From Semisulcospira habei (taxonomy: Eukaryota; Mollusca; Gastropoda; Semisulcospiridae): a DNA stretch of 64,000 nt. How positions within the stretch are numbered: the stretch's first letter is position 1; each line of letters opens with the position of its first letter. The translations under genes and the position numbers were made by a program. The stretch lies in contig BTPG01000003.1 in NCBI GenBank assembly GCA_036245525.1, positions 184,836,452 to 184,900,451 of the forward strand. Direction: 5' to 3'. The notes under the pieces were generated by a model. It was not told the DNA's origin, did no database searches, and was given only the letters and a program-made list of their open reading frames with translations. Below are positions 47,620 through 58,541 of the stretch, one piece after another.

Positions 47620-48575
47620 ACTCATGGCTAGAGGCAACAAACAAAACAAAACAAAAAAAAAACAACAAAAAAAATTACGAGTGGGTCATCTCAACGTTTT
47701 TCATCTTTATAATACGATATCTGACCTGTCAGCGTTCCTTAACAGTCCCATACCGTTCGACATTTTCGGCCTTACCGAGTCACGCCTAAATTCAAACATC
47801 AGTGGTGATGCCGTGAAAATTCCTAATTTTAGTATCGTGAGAAAAGACTCCTCCTGTCACGGTCAAACAGGCATTGCTGTATACGTTCATCACTCTATTG
47901 AACACTTAGTCCGTAGGCGTAAAGACTTAGAAACTGCTGAAGTAGAGTGTGTGTGGATTGAGGTCAAGAGCCCGTATCGCTCACCGTCATTTGTCGGGTT
48001 TCTTTACCGCACTCCGGCGTCTACGTTCGAGTGGTATGACAATTTTACTACTAACCAAGACAAAGTTTGTAAAGGGCAAAATGACGTCATTCTTCTAGGT
48101 GACTTTAATATAGACATGATTAAACCCCATCCTGCATGGGAAACTACATCTTTTTTTATTTGGCCTAGTACAGCTAGTTAAATCCCCCACCAGAATTACC
48201 GCCGCGAGCTCTACGCTCATTGACCACGTCTGTACAAACAAACCACAGGCGGTGACCGATGTTAGTGTTTCAGATCTTAGTGTTAGTGACCACTGCCCCG
48301 TGATTTGTTGCTGGTCTGTAAAACTCCCCAAAGTAAAGAAACATAGTCATACTACAACAACCTACAGGTCGTAAGCATTTCAATCGTAATGCCTTTCTAC
48401 ATGATCTCAGTAACACTCCTTTTGACGAGGTCCTTCACGCAGATGATCCAAATGTTGCGCTGTCCACTTGGTACAGTTTATTCCTTAGAGTATTAGACAG
48501 ACATGCGCCGATTAAAACAAAAAGAGTAAAGAGTGAGATACTTCCCCCTTGGTTTACAAAAGAATTAAACTCCAG
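47620..48575 (+). mobile_element. LINE-A copy 3, 5' part (endonuclease)
   Basis: A frame from 47624: RVGHLNVFHLYNTISDLSAF, FDIFGLTESRLNSNIS, IPNFSIVRKDSSCHGQTGIA, VYVHHSIEHLVRRRKDLE, WIEVKSPYRSPSFVGFLYRT, VILLGDFNIDMIKPHPAWE. The frame then shifts near 48160 and continues LIDHVCTNKPQAVTDVSVSD and LSVSDHCPVICCW. It is the best-kept LINE-A endonuclease here. It stops in the linker at about 48575, so the RT part is missing. Confidence 0.88.
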
Positions 48576-48899
48576 TCACTCTCATGCCCCCTCCCTCCCC
48601 TTTCCCCGACCTCACTCTTTCCTTCCCACCAGTGCGCCCCTATTCTGACATCATCGCCCCTCTCGGCCAATTAATGGCTGGCCAGAGTTCTGCATCCATC
48701 CACTCGCTCTCACTGTCACACCTCAGTCTCACGCTCAACTCCACACTACTTCCTCACGCTTATACACTGAGCGACACTTTCCAGTCAGTTGGGCAAAAAT
48801 AACGGAGGCGTTTTATTCCCGTGACTCTCACTTGTCAAACATGTAAGACAACATCTAACCCAACCAGTAGGTTTACTGGTTGTTTCCTGCCCAAACCTA
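48576..48899. other. Unassigned stretch between LINE-A and the DIRS-like element
   Basis: C/T-rich DNA with no recognised feature. Near its end AACCAGTAGGTTTACTGGTT forms a short perfect stem, possibly part of the terminal region of the DIRS-like element. Confidence 0.4.
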
Positions 48900-48919
48900 A
48901 CGGGAAAACGCCAGTTTTT

Positions 48920-49781
48920 TCACCCAATTGAGAGACAAGTTGAGTGTTCAAGGTGTCGGCATTTTCTGAATAAGTACGCTTCTTGTATATTTTGAGGAAT
49001 TTGGTCCAAGGATGATAGGTATGCAGTGCTTTTCCAGTTCCCCAAACACTTCACCACCTCGCCAGGCACTCCACAAGACAGGGCCCAGGTAGCCCCGCCA
49101 CGCCGCAAGCCGTGGCTTGTATAAACCCCTTCAGCAGCAGAGGTCAGTTCTCGCAACCGTTTGTTGAACTCTGATCCCCGAATGGGGAAGGCCGGTGCCT
49201 TAGGCGGCGCTGGACCTAGCGCTCCAAACATACTGATCACTGCCGTCACGGGGCACAGAGGGTGACGCAACATGACCAGTAACGCGATCACTAGAGTTTT
49301 TTTCGCGTTTCTGAATTGTCTTACTCCACCTTGACACTACTGCCAGTCATTCACAACAAAGCAGTCTCTAGTGAGTTGTTTTCCAGGATCGAAGCCTGCA
49401 CACTCTTGGAAAAGATTGGATCGCCGAAGCAGTCGGAAGAACTTACCACTATCGCTGCCCAGAAGACACAGTCCTAGAGCTGCACAAATCAAGCTTTTGT
49501 TTAATCTGAAGAAGAAGTTGCGGGCTCATCGGCGTCTTGCGGTTAGGACAGCCTTTTGTTCGCTCAATTCACCGCAATGTGCTTTTCACCATCCACGAGT
49601 CCAGGTATGGGTGCGGTTCCCCGCATTCTAAATTCAAAAGGCGAACAATTTTGAGGTATTGTTCCAAGGAGCTGGGCTGCAGTGTCCTGGCCAAAAAGGC
49701 CGCGTACTGCGCCACTGTTCTCTCACACACCGGTACAGGCTGGATGTTCATTTGATCACAAAAACTGAGATAAGAGCGCAA
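48920..49781 (-). pseudogene. DIRS-like tyrosine recombinase
   Basis: N-terminal part 49569-49781: SYLSFCDQMNIQPVPVCERT and QYAAFLARTLQPSSLEQYLK, a core-binding fold. The linker 49292-49560 is shifted but readable (PNRKTPMSPQLLLQIKQKL; FPRVCRLRSW). Catalytic part 48920-49291: YTSHGLRRGGATWALSCGVP (H-x-L-R box), then CLGNWKSTAYLSSL with Trp at the second His position and Tyr as the nucleophile. The arrangement fits DIRS recombinases. Confidence 0.85.
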
Positions 49782-49832
49782 GTGTGTCTGATATGTTTTC
49801 TTGGTGTTGTCGGCAAAAACGCTGGCACGGTA

Positions 49833-50222
49833 TCATGCGACCTCCTGCAGTAGCTGGTGTCTGAGCCTAGACCCGGCACCTAGACAGGAAAAAAAAGCAA
49901 GAGCTGACTGTGACATGTGATTCAGCAGGTAGGTGTCAGGCGGTCGGCCCCGGTGCCAATTCGTTAGCAATTGTCCTTCGTGCAGGCGGGAAATAGTATC
50001 TGCAAACACATTCACACTGCCAGCCACGTGCATCGCTGACACGCTGCAATTCATTTTCACACACTCCCATGCCATCTTCCTCAACAGACTATTGACATAG
50101 CGGTCTTTAGAGCGCCCTTTGTTAATGATAGCCTTTGTCACCGTGGTGTCCGTATGAATGACCACCTGTTTCCCTCGCCATGAGGGGGCCCACCGGTTGA
50201 CTGCCTGCACCACCGCGCACAC
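49833..50222 (-). pseudogene. DIRS-like RNase H
   Basis: Codes VVIHTDTTVTKAIINKGRSK then SVSAMHVAGSVNVFADTISR. The HVAG-x-x-N-x-x-AD-x-x-SR motif is the C-terminal RNase H signature in DIRS and related elements. The frame breaks at 50223 from the RT thumb. Confidence 0.85.
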
Positions 50223-50225
50223 CTC

Positions 50226-50613
50226 TTAATAATTAATATGCAAGTCCTTGGCTGCCGGCATGTCTGAAGAGAACAGTGTATAATTCCAATCTCCTTTCCA
50301 GAATACGCCTGCTGCCAGGTTGCATGCGTCAACATAGACATGTTCCTTGCTTTGTGAGTCATAATACACAGTGCCATTAAAAACATGCATGTAAGATAGC
50401 CACCACTGTAAATCTGCATGAAACTCCCGTGAGAGTCTCGCTTTATGCCTTTGCTGCTGAAGGGGTTTAATCGTATCAAGAATCCGCCTGAGAAAAAAAT
50501 TGCCTCCCTTGACAGCTTGACACGCCCAGTTAAGGGACCCTGCTAGTGACTGTAAGCTTTGCTTTGTCGCGCGTGTTTTGCTTTGGAACTGCTGCAAGCG
50601 TTTGTGAAGTTGC
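50226..50613 (-). pseudogene. DIRS-like RT thumb and connection
   Basis: Codes TRATKQSLQSLAGSLNWACQ, FLRRILDTIKPLQQQRHKAR and FHADLQWWLSYMHVFNGTVY. It matches the plus-strand fragment at 54.9-55.2 kb almost word for word, which lets the L2 insertion point be placed at 50614-50620. Confidence 0.88.
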
Positions 50614-50620
50614 TGTAGCT

Positions 50621-52563
50621 ACGAAGATGTGAAAAACTGGATGACAGCAAACAAGCTTAAACTGAATGACGACAAAACGGAAGCCATGCTGGTAGGCACT
50701 CGCCAGAAACTTTCCCAGCTCCCTCCCTCCCTCCACCTTCAACTCGACAGCACCCCCATCTCCCTCTCCGACTCGGCCAAAAACCTCGGCGTTNNNNNNN
50801 NNNNNNNNNNNNNNNNNNNNNNNNNNNNNNNNNNNNNNNNNNNNNNNNNNNNNNNNNNNNNNNNNNNNNNNNNNNNNNNNNNNNNNNNNNNNNNNNNNNN
50901 NNNNNNNNNNNNNNNNNNNNNNNNNNNNNNNNNNNNNNNNNNNNNNNNNNNNNNNNNNNNNNNNNNNNNNNNNNNNNNNNNNNNNNNNNNNNNNNNNNNN
51001 NNNNNNNNNNNNNNNNNNNNNNNNNNNNNNNNNNNNNNNNNNNNNNNNNNNNNNNNNNNNNNNNNNNNNNNNNNNNNNNNNNNNNNNNNNNNNNNNNNNN
51101 NNNNNNNNNNNNNNNNNNNNNNNNNNNNNNNNNNNNNNNNNNNNNNNNNNNNNNNNNNNNNNNNNNNNNNNNNNNNNNNNNNNNNNNNNNNNNNNNNNNN
51201 NNNNNNNNNNNNNNNNNNNNNNNNNNNNNNNNNNNNNNNNNNNNNNNNNNNNNNNNNNNNNNNNNNNNNNNNNNNNNNNNNNNNNNNNNNNNNNNNNNNN
51301 NNNNNNNNNNNNNNNNNNNNNNNNNNNNNNNNNNNNNNNNNNNNNNNNNNNNNNNNNNNNNNNNNNNNNNNNNNNNNNNNNNNNNNNNNNNNNNNNNNNN
51401 NNNNNNNNNNNNNNNNNNNNNNNNNNNNNNNNNNNNNNNNNNNNNNNNNNNNNNNNNNNNNNNNNNNNNNNNNNNNNNNNNNNNNNNNNNNNNNNNNNNN
51501 NNNNNNNNNNNNNNNNNNNNNNNNNNNNNNNNNNNNNNNNNNNNNNNNNNNNNNNNNNNNNNNNNNNNNNNNNNNNNNNNNNNNNNNNNNNNNNNNNNNN
51601 NNNNNNNNNNNNNNNNNNNNNNNNNNNNNNNNNNNNNNNNNNNNNNNNNNNNNNNNNNNNNNNNNNNNNNNNNNNNNNNNNNNNNNNNNNNNNNNNNNNN
51701 NNNNNNNNNNNNNNNNNNNNNNNNNNNNNNNNNNNNNNNNNNNNNNNNNNNNNNNNNNNNNNNNNNNNNNNNNNNNNNNNNNNNNNNNNNCTCTTTCCAT
51801 GGCCAGCTTCGTCTCCGCCACGGCCCCAAAGCATGCTACTTTCACCTCCCGCCGCAGCAGAGAGAACAGAAAATACCTCACTACCGAAGCCGCCACCAAA
51901 CTTGCTGTCTCTCTCATTCCTATCTCGGCATCGACTACTGCAACTCTCATCCTTTCCGGCCTCCCTCACTCCACTCCACTTTCACTCTCAGCGCGTCCAG
52001 AACAATGCTGCCCGCCTCGTCCTCAGAAAAAAAAAATCCGACCACATCACTCCCCTGCTCAAACTCCTTCACTGGCTTCCCATCCCCCAACGCATCCAAT
52101 ACAAGACTCTGTCCCTCTGATACAAATCCCTGAACAACTGCGCTCCCGCCTATCTCTCAAACTTACTTCACCCCTACACTCCTCCCCGCTCCCTCCGCTC
52201 CGCCTCCGACCCTCTCCTCCACATCCCCCGCCCCAAACTCAGCAATTTCGGCCCCGCTCCTTCTCAAGTATACGGTCCATCCACCTGGAACACTCTCCCA
52301 CTCTCTCCATACCGTCAGAAACACTCTCTCTCCTCCCTTCCAGTCCGCCCTCAAAACTCATCTCTTTCAACAGTTCTAGCACTATACCACCACACACTCC
52401 CCACCCCAAGGAGACTGTCGTATTGTATTTAACTATTTGTGGTACGTGAGTCGTTGTCTAAAGCGTGCGCATGCGTGCGCGAGTTGTGAGTGCGCGCTTA
52501 GAGTTATAATTATTATAGGATAAGCACATTATAAATACCGTAATTATTATTTATTATTATTAA
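50621..52563 (+). mobile_element. L2-clade LINE fragment inserted in the DIRS-like element
   Basis: Plus strand. Before the gap: WMTANKLKLNDDKTEAMLVG, the post-palm RT section of L2. After it: RVQNNAARLVLRKK, ITPLLKLLHWLPIPQRIQYK and later text similar to L2 C-termini (YTPPRSLRSASDPLL; GPSTWNTLPLSP). The 3' end is GGATAAGCACATTATAAAT with an ATT tail. The repeat TGTAGCT at both ends (50614-50620, 52564-52570) fits a target duplication. The intact DIRS fragment at 54.89 kb shows the unoccupied site. Confidence 0.85.
50794..51790. other. Assembly gap (997 N)
   Basis: Undetermined bases within the L2 fragment. Any reading frame drawn across this gap is meaningless. Confidence 0.99.
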
Positions 52564-53335
52564 TGTAGCTTGTCGTCGCCCAAAGACAAGGTGCTTGTGC
52601 TGGTGCAGATCTGGATCCCGAGAAAAGTAATGGTTTGTGTAGACCCCACCACCTTAGGCCAGCTAATATTGAACCCTAATCTACGTAAAAGGGGCAATGA
52701 GCGTCGTCATCATTTGAGTGCATTCCTCTTTGGACTTAGCTGCTATGAAAAAATTGTCAATATACGCTACTAATCACTGTCATGCCCGCGCCGTAACATA
52801 CATCTGCGAACTGCCTGCGAGAGTCTGTGAAACTGTGAAGGGCCCACATTACTACCAAAGGGTAGCCTACTATCGAATAGGTATGTGGGCTTCTGCTCGC
52901 CCGTAAAAATCGATTTTAGGCCTGTGACTTCATAATTATCTGGTATGCCGCCTTAAGGTCAACTTTGGCTAGTCCGCACGCGTCCGCTAGAGTCTGGAAT
53001 TTTACTGTCTCAGGTACTGAGTAATCGTTCATTGCGTGTCCTACAGGCTTGCTGCCGTCATGTATCAGGCGTATGCTATTGTCTTTTGGGATCGCAGCCA
53101 AAGCGCTAATTACGGTTGGTTTTTGAGATGGTACGATATAATGACCTTTGTTTATCTGATCGATGAGCTCCTTTTCAACCGCTACTCTGTTGTTTGTTTT
53201 TTTTAAGGAAGATGTGTGATTTTTCTGCTCTACAGATCTAACAGTCTGATTTGTGTCCGTGATATAAAAACCATGTTTGATACCTTCAAGGAGAAAGTTT
53301 TTGTCTTTATCAGAAGCTAATTCGTCTTGCCACAC
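52564..53335 (-). pseudogene. DIRS-like RT, N-terminal and palm region
   Basis: 53335-52916: LLEGIKHGFYITDTNQTV, HYIVPSQKPTVISALAAIPK, IRLIHDGSKPVGHAMNDY and AKVDLKAAYQIIM (first catalytic Asp). Then, with shifts, 52916-52564 corresponds to SRLPFGSNVGPSHFHILSQA and AYIDNFFIAAKSKEECTQMM. The catalytic YIDD has become YIDN here, whereas the other copy keeps YIDD. Confidence 0.85.
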
Positions 53336-53469
53336 TAAAAGCTTTGAACTAATGGACGCTTCAGAACCTAACAGTTGACAGTTGTATGGCTTACCTCTCC
53401 TTGTGCAACCTGCTGCGCTGTGTCCTAGGCTGTCCCGTGTTTGCCACCTGCCGCTGCTGCAGGTGTGTC

Positions 53470-54490
53470 ACGATGTTGCCGCGCCGGGTGATCTCTCCCG
53501 CAGGTGGCACACACATGGTCCAGCTGGCAGCGTGCACCGTAGGTTCAGTAACCTCTGTTGTACTGCAGGCACACTTCCCTGCCAGAGGGGCCGATGGGGC
53601 GTTGTGGGCGCGGTCCGGCCGTCCCTCCTCCTGTTCTGCGAGCAGGTGAGCCATCGGGCATCGCCGATTGCGCAGTACGGTCGCGCAGCACCACCGTGGA
53701 CAGGTGTGGGGCGTCCGTGCCCCACTGGAATGCTTCGGCCGCTTGCCGCTGACGATACTCATCGTCGAACGGCAGGACACTTTGCCGGGTGTATCTGGCC
53801 GCCAGCTCCCCCACCATCGCCGAGTACTTGAGGTAGGCGTGTGGCGTGAAACCCGGTGTGGGTTTGTCCATAAGGCCGCCATAATACGGCTGTTGTGCCA
53901 CTATCCAGTGTGCGGGGGAAACCTTGTCCAACTTCGGTTGCTATTTACCTTTATAGTGCAACCACCCCCAAGTGCTACTCTTCCTCTGTCCACTGCTGCT
54001 GAAGACAGAACAATCTACTATAACGTACCGGGGGCCGCCACCTTTTGCTGCGCAATACCCCCCGCTACCTGTTGCCAACGACGCACAGATGGCTGTCGCG
54101 CAACAGTTCATTCCAGTCCGGCACCGCTGTGGTGTGTACTGTATAGGGCGTCCTGCAAGGTCTGTGACGCTCTACTGCCTCTGTTGTCCGCTACCCTTCC
54201 CAGTCCGCCGCACAGTGGGCCACCGACGTTGTCCACCTGGAATTTGGCCCCCGCTGCAAGGAGCACTGCTCTGTCCCCACGTTTCAGCGCCAGAGCGTCA
54301 ATGTCTTCGTCAGACATTAGCAGTAGTGCTTGCCTAGAGATGAACGTTTCCCTGATCAGGGCACTCTGCACCTCTTCGTCGAGGCCCCAGTCACTGCAAA
54401 TATGGTCCATCTCACTATTTTTCAGTAAAGTCTTCTTTCTCGCTGATTTGGGAGCCATTTCAAATTCTAGCTGTCGCCTGACAGGCGGCA
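53470..54490 (-). pseudogene. DIRS-like gag
   Basis: 54458-54150: MAPKSARKKTLLKNSEMDHI, LDEEVQSALIRETFISRQAL and LMSDEDIDALALKRGDRAVL, a helical N-terminal domain. 53931-53545: QPYYGGLMDKPTPGFTPHAY, MVGELAARYTRQSVLPFDDE and FQWGTDAPHLSTVVLRDR. A further frame has VCLQYNRGYC, CQLDHVCATCG and HPARQH, a CCHC-type or related zinc finger. At least two frameshifts. Assignment as gag is by position, size and the terminal zinc motif. Confidence 0.65.
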
Positions 54491-55166
54491 TACCGATCTG
54501 TGTGTATCCATCCGTATAATTACCAAGTCACAGGCCTAAAATAGATTTTTACTGGCGAGCAGAAGCCCACATACCTGTTCGATAGTAGGCTACCCTTTGG
54601 TAGTAATGTGGGCCCTTCGCACTTTCACATACTCTCGCAGGCAGTTCGCAGATGTATGTTACAGCGCGGCATGACAGTGATAGTAGCGTATATTGACGAT
54701 TTCTTCATAGCAGCTAAGTCCAAAGAGGAATGCACTCAAATGATGATGACGCTCATTGCTCTTTTACGTTGATTAGGGTTCAATATTAGCTGGCCTAAGG
54801 TGGTGGGGCCTACACAAACCATTACATTTCTCGGGATCCAGATCTGCACCCGCACAAGCAACTTGTCATTGGGCGACGACAAGCTACAGCAACTTCACAA
54901 ACGCTTGCAGCAGTTTCAAGGCAAAACACGCGCGACAAAGCAAAGCTTGCAGTCACTAGCAGGGTCCCTTAACTGGGCGTGTCAAGCTGTCAAGGGAGGA
55001 AAATTTTTTCTCAGGCGGATTCTTGATACGATTAAATCCCTTCAGCAGCAAAGGCATAAAGCGAGACTCTCACGGGAGTTTCATGCAGATTTACAGTGGT
55101 GGCTATCTTACATGCATGTTTTTAATGGCACTGTGTATTATGACTCGCACACCAAGGAACATGAGT
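54482..55166 (+). mobile_element. Second DIRS-like fragment, inverted relative to the first
   Basis: Plus-strand RT section: SRLPFGSNVGPSHFHILSQA, VRRCMLQRGMTVIVAYIDDF (catalytic YIDD), a stop at 54771, then FNISWPKVVGPTQTITFLGI, LQSLAGSLNWACQAVKGGKF and FHADLQWWLSYMHVFNGTVY up to 55166. It lies head to head with the gag of the first element, sharing the word GGCGGCATACC at the junction (54482-54492). Confidence 0.85.
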
Positions 55167-55439
55167 GAGTGAGTGAGTATAGATTGCTTTACGTCCCTAC
55201 AAGCGACAAAGGCCTTCTCAGGACGTGCCTGCGCTAAATGAAGAAAAGAACTGCAAGAAGCGCAGACAGGAGGGAGAATTTCAAAAGAAAAATACAGATG
55301 AATGGACCAGAAAGACAGAAATACAAAACCCCAAAAGAGTAGAACCCACCTTGCAGGGGTTAGACAAGGTGACCCTAGGAACTAAAAAGTAGACAACCCC
55401 ACCAAGCCTAGGGCAGACCCGGTGGGGGGGGGGGGGGGG
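55167..55439 (-). mobile_element. S element copy 4, divergent
   Basis: Related to the other S elements but clearly diverged: GATTGCTTTACGTCCCTACA, TTCTCAGGACGTGCCTGCGC and GGTGACCCTAGGAACTAAAA, ending in CCCGGTGGGG. The tail seen on this strand is TGAGTGAGTGAG rather than TGATTGATTG. No TSD. Confidence 0.8.
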
Positions 55440-56344
55440 TTACAATTGATAATCAGCTCAGATGGCAGATGCACATTGGCAATGTTTGTAAAACGGTCTC
55501 TAGAAATGTCTTTATGTTATCGAAATTAAAGTATTTCACAGATAGTGAAACCAGAAAATTGTTCAGTAATGCACACATCATGTCACATATAAACTATGCA
55601 TCGACGGTGTGGGATTGTTGCAGTCATGTCCACTTAAAAAGACTAAATTCTTTACATTGGAGAATGGCAAAATTAATTCTTTCCGACCCGCACTTGTCAA
55701 CCGAAGAAAAACTCAATAAAACTGGATTCCTACCCCTTCAAAATCACTTTAAATTTAACAAAGGGGTACTGATGTTTAAAGTGTGGAACCATAACGCTCC
55801 AGAATATTTAATATATCTGTTTAAAAAATCAGATTCCTGCTGTGGGATGAGGGGTCTTTATATTGTTCCAAAACCCCGAATAGATTTATTTAAATCCACT
55901 TTGTCATTTGCTGTTTCCACACTGTGGAACTCACTCTCACATGACGTTAAAGCCACTCCAACATTATCTCGTTTCAAGACAAGTCTTTATAGATACCTGA
56001 CTTCACTCAAATAATAATATCTAGTTAAACGTAGACACACAAATGTACGAGTATATTCTAACTATCATGTGCATGTGAGCGTGTATGTGTGCATGCATGT
56101 GTGTGTGTGCAGGCGCGCACGCGTGTGTGTGTTTGTGCGAGCATGCGTGTGTTTGTATTTAGTGGACTGTATATTTTGTATCACTGTGCTTTGATGTCCA
56201 TGTTTTATGTATATTTTGTACTCAGTCCGCCTTGGTCGCCTGCTCAGCGTTAAACCCAAATAACTAACTGACTACTTAGTTAGTGGTAGTTTTATCAACG
56301 GCAGGTACGAAAAATGATATAGTCACTGACTGTGTTAATATCTT
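55440..56344 (+). mobile_element. LINE-A copy 4, 3' part
   Basis: An open frame to 56014 with DNQLRWQMHIGNVCKTVSRN, FMLSKLKYFTDSETRKLFSN, ASTVWDCCSHVHLKRLNSLH, ILSDPHLSTEEKLNKTGFLP, MFKVWNHNAPEYLIYLFKKS and YIVPKPRIDLFKSTLSF. The 3' untranslated region continues to 56344, is interrupted by a solo LTR and ends at 58478-58516 with TTGTAAAATAAAGATTCATT. This is the C-terminal, RNA-binding part of the ORF. Confidence 0.88.
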
Positions 56345-57654
56345 TGTCACGACACGTTTTTTTTCCGCCTATTTCTGTAGGGGAGTAAGTTTAGATGGGT
56401 GACAGGGTTCAGTTAGTCACCGGGTAGCGATAGTATAGGTGCGTAGTTTTTGGGCCTGTACACGAGTATTTGCTGCCGTGTGAGGGTTCGGAGGTCGGCG
56501 TAAAGCACGTGGCCGGCCAGTCAGAACGCCATCGGGTGGTACCTGTTCCACGTGAATTTTCATTACATGATGTAGTGAGCGTTTTTTCCACTAACCTAAC
56601 GGTATCCAAATTGTAGACAGTCACTTTTCCAAGTGCGAACGAGTCAGTCGCATTCCACCAGCGAACGAAAGCAGTCGTCTTTTCAACGTAATCTCTGAGG
56701 GGGTTTGTGCGGGCATGCGGTTTTCCATTAGCCGCCGCCTCAAGTAGCTGTGGCGTCCTTACGAAAAGGCCCTGGTCGAGCCCAGGAGTCGGTGTCCTAG
56801 GAAGAGAAGAAGAGCTGCGACGACTTAACCCCTGGCTTGTCTTGTCTTTGTTTGTCTTCGTCCTAGCCGGGGCGACTTCACGGATGACAGTGAGTACACG
56901 TAGCAATTCTCTAGTGGCCATTTGCTCGGGGGGGGGGCGGGTGTTTGCTTGTTCTGTTATTATTTTGGCTAGTGTATTGGGGGGGGGGGGGGCGGGGCAG
57001 GTGTAGAATAGTGAAGAATAGAATGTAGAAGTGAATGCCGTTTGTTGTATGTTGTAATTTCTAGAGTAGCTAGCGGCAAATTAGTTATTGGGGTTTACGC
57101 CGAGCAGGCGACCAAGGTCATTTCTCTATCTAGCGTCGGAGGGTGAATTGGGGAGTGAGTCACGGGGTGACGTGTAAACATGTATTTTGTTGAGGTTGAA
57201 TTATTGCGGGAAAATGGTGAAGGGAGTAAAAGAGACGACAGTTGAAGTTGCGGGAAGGGTGATGTGATTATTGTTTCTTTTGTTAGTTATTTATGTGTAT
57301 TTTTTCACCTGTGTTTTAGTGCATCCTATTTCCGACTGGTTACTATCCTAATCCATTGGTGTACTGAGAGTGGAGGCTGGCTGTGTCACTCCGCCTTGTG
57401 GGGCTACGACGCCGAACCTGAGTGCCTTTGCGAGTGTCGCGGCGCGCCTCGTTTAGTCATGTCGGGTCGTCCCGTTTAAATATTCCTAACATGTTTAAGC
57501 GAAGTTTTGTTCGCATATAATCTTGCAAAGAACGTCATACATTGTGAGATGTGTTTCATCTCCTCGTAGTGACTGTATTGTGAGAAGAGCTTTATCACAG
57601 TGTTATTTTGAGTTATTGTATTATGCAAAAGTAGCCTGCGTTGCGGAAGACCTT

Positions 57655-57712
57655 ATCGCGGAAGCAAGAGCGTCGAGTTGAGCTGCGCTTAACGGTTGTG
57701 CTTCCGGCGAGA
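57655..57712. repeat. Hairpin motif in the solo LTR, copy 1
   Basis: CGCGGAAGCAAGAGCGT returning as GTGCTTCCGGCG. The same hairpin recurs at 58069-58124, so it is a repeated structural unit within the LTR. Confidence 0.6.
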
Positions 57713-58068
57713 AGGTCCCGTGACGTGGAATATAATATTTATTCAACTAACTTTCAGTCATATTAAGTTAAGGACATTTGCTCCATTTGCCTATGTGATA
57801 TTGTTTAGTCCCCGGTTGCATATGTGATATTGTTTATTCTGAAACGTTGCTAGTTAAAAGAGCCTTGTGCTGTTAATGTTTAGTTTGCTAGAACATTAGT
57901 TTAATTCGAACGTGTCGTTCGTGCTCCCGCTGAGGAGGTGTAGTAGCTTTTGAACAATATTCTTTTTTCTCGATCTTCGCTTGTTCTAGTAGGTTTATTA
58001 GGTTCATTTAGTTGATGTTGTGCTATGTGAACTATTGTATTAAGGAGCCACGTGCTGTGATAGACTCT

Positions 58069-58124
58069 CCGCGGAAGCAAAGGCGTTGGTATAACTGGCG
58101 TTAGCGCTTGACGCTTATGCTTCC
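58069..58124. repeat. Hairpin motif in the solo LTR, copy 2
   Basis: CGCGGAAGCAAAGGCGTTGG returning as CGCTTATGCTTCCGGC, parallel to the one at 57655. Confidence 0.6.
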
Positions 58125-58541
58125 GGCAGGGTCTAGTTTAAGCCTTTCAGCCTGTTTTATTTTATATTGTTAGTAAGGATAGTAGTTTATTTATATATTG
58201 TTTGTTTGTATTTTATTATGAATATTTAGTTTATTTATCTGTTATTTTGTATTGTGTATTAAGGGTATTCGGTTTGGGAAGCTTGGACGTGTGCGAATGT
58301 GAATGTGAGGTGTGTATGCGTAGCTATGTGAGAATAGTTGGTTATTGTTAGGGTTTTATTTAATAAACGTCGTAGTCATTGTTCCTCTGGTGTTTGTGTT
58401 AGGTTGTGTTAGTGTGGGTTGGGTGAATCTCGAGTGGCAGCACTCATAGTTCGCACCCCGGAAGCGGGGTCGTGACAATCTTCACTCTTGTAAAATAAAG
58501 ATTCATTGATTCATTCTCAACGTCATCTCTGTTTGGCTTAG

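Larger units (their letters stand above)
48900..54490 (-). mobile_element. DIRS-like tyrosine-recombinase retrotransposon, interrupted by L2
   Basis: Minus-strand order is gag (54490-53470), RT (53335-52564, resuming at 50613), RNase H (50226-49833) and tyrosine recombinase (49781-48920). This is the gene content of DIRS-type elements, which integrate by recombinase rather than integrase. An L2 LINE of 1.94 kb (including the gap) splits the RT. Frameshifts in gag, RT and recombinase make it non-functional. Terminal repeats were not defined. Confidence 0.85.
56345..58477 (+). mobile_element. Solo LTR, 2.13 kb, with 5-base TSD
   Basis: Bounded by TGTCACGAC and its inverse GTCGTGACA, and flanked by ATCTT on both sides (56340-56344, 58478-58482). 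When it is removed, the LINE-A 3' end is continuous. A polyadenylation signal AATAAACG lies near 58361. Ends of the form TGT(C/T)ACGAC...GTCGT(G/A)ACA are common in Gypsy-type LTRs. A 170-codon minus-strand frame (56409-56921) within it has no recognised domain. Confidence 0.8.

Noticed and set aside
50530..52449. Four frames of 390-606 codons
   Set aside because: They run through the 997-base gap of undetermined bases, so their length is meaningless. Only the flanking L2 and DIRS pieces are supported.
56409..56921. 170-codon minus-strand frame as a gag or host gene
   Set aside because: It sits inside a plus-strand solo LTR and shows no domain. It is kept only as a low-level observation.
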